5,457 bases of DNA, taken from assembly GCA_022013205.1 (NCBI GenBank), contig JAKLQT010000117.1, positions 1-5,457 of the forward strand, in the 5' to 3' direction. Shown here one piece after another: positions 5,438-5,457 of the stretch. How positions within the stretch are numbered: position 1 is the stretch's first letter; each line of letters starts with the position of its first letter. Made by a program: the position numbers and the translations under genes. The notes below the pieces were generated by a model, which was not told the origin of the DNA, ran no database searches, and saw nothing but the letters and a program-made list of their open reading frames with translations. This DNA comes from Candidatus Omnitrophota bacterium. GTDB lineage: Bacteria; Omnitrophota; Gorgyraeia; B26-G9.

Positions 5438-5457
5438 CATCTAAACATAACTAAAAA

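Overview
The window looks like chromosomal DNA of an uncultivated anaerobic bacterium with moderately low GC. The style of the Fur protein, the stand-alone receiver fragment, the HpnJ-like radical SAM protein and the CACAGAG-type intergenic repeats resemble what I know from Candidatus Omnitrophota. That assignment is inference from gene flavour; no rRNA or marker gene is present to prove it. Every supported gene lies on the minus strand, so transcription runs from right to left.

Right half (about 5281 to 2691): a B12-binding radical SAM protein of the HpnJ type and a membrane-bound family 2 glycosyltransferase overlap by 4 bases (ATGA) and are surely one transcription unit. A small SAM-dependent methyltransferase (2310-1549) follows. 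The three together suggest modification of a lipid or cell-surface glycan, substrate unknown. Between glycosyltransferase and methyltransferase lies a 380-base stretch without an intact gene. It holds a decayed GxxExxY-family gene, with two in-frame stops and a missing middle, bounded by a perfect 18-bp inverted repeat, ACCACAGAGCACACAGAG. A third copy of this repeat sits at the right edge (5405-5437), upstream of the radical SAM gene, so the radical SAM and glycosyltransferase genes lie between two direct copies.

Left half (about 1511 to 1): an N-terminal half of a response-regulator receiver domain (60 codons, phospho-acceptor Asp replaced by Asn) ends one base before the start of rubrerythrin. 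The last codons of the fragment double as the rubrerythrin ribosome binding site. After a 240-base gap comes a Fur-family metalloregulator with its own good sigma-70-type promoter. A perfect 8-1-8 palindrome resembling a Fur box lies at the left edge, and a weaker relative sits at the predicted fur transcription start. This half is an iron and peroxide-defence module of an anaerobe: rubrerythrin removes H2O2, and Fur presumably senses iron.

No tRNA, rRNA, CRISPR array or complete transposase gene was seen. The most unusual content is the decayed GxxExxY repeat unit, the truncated receiver coupled to rubrerythrin, and the HpnJ-like/glycosyltransferase pair without visible hopanoid genes.
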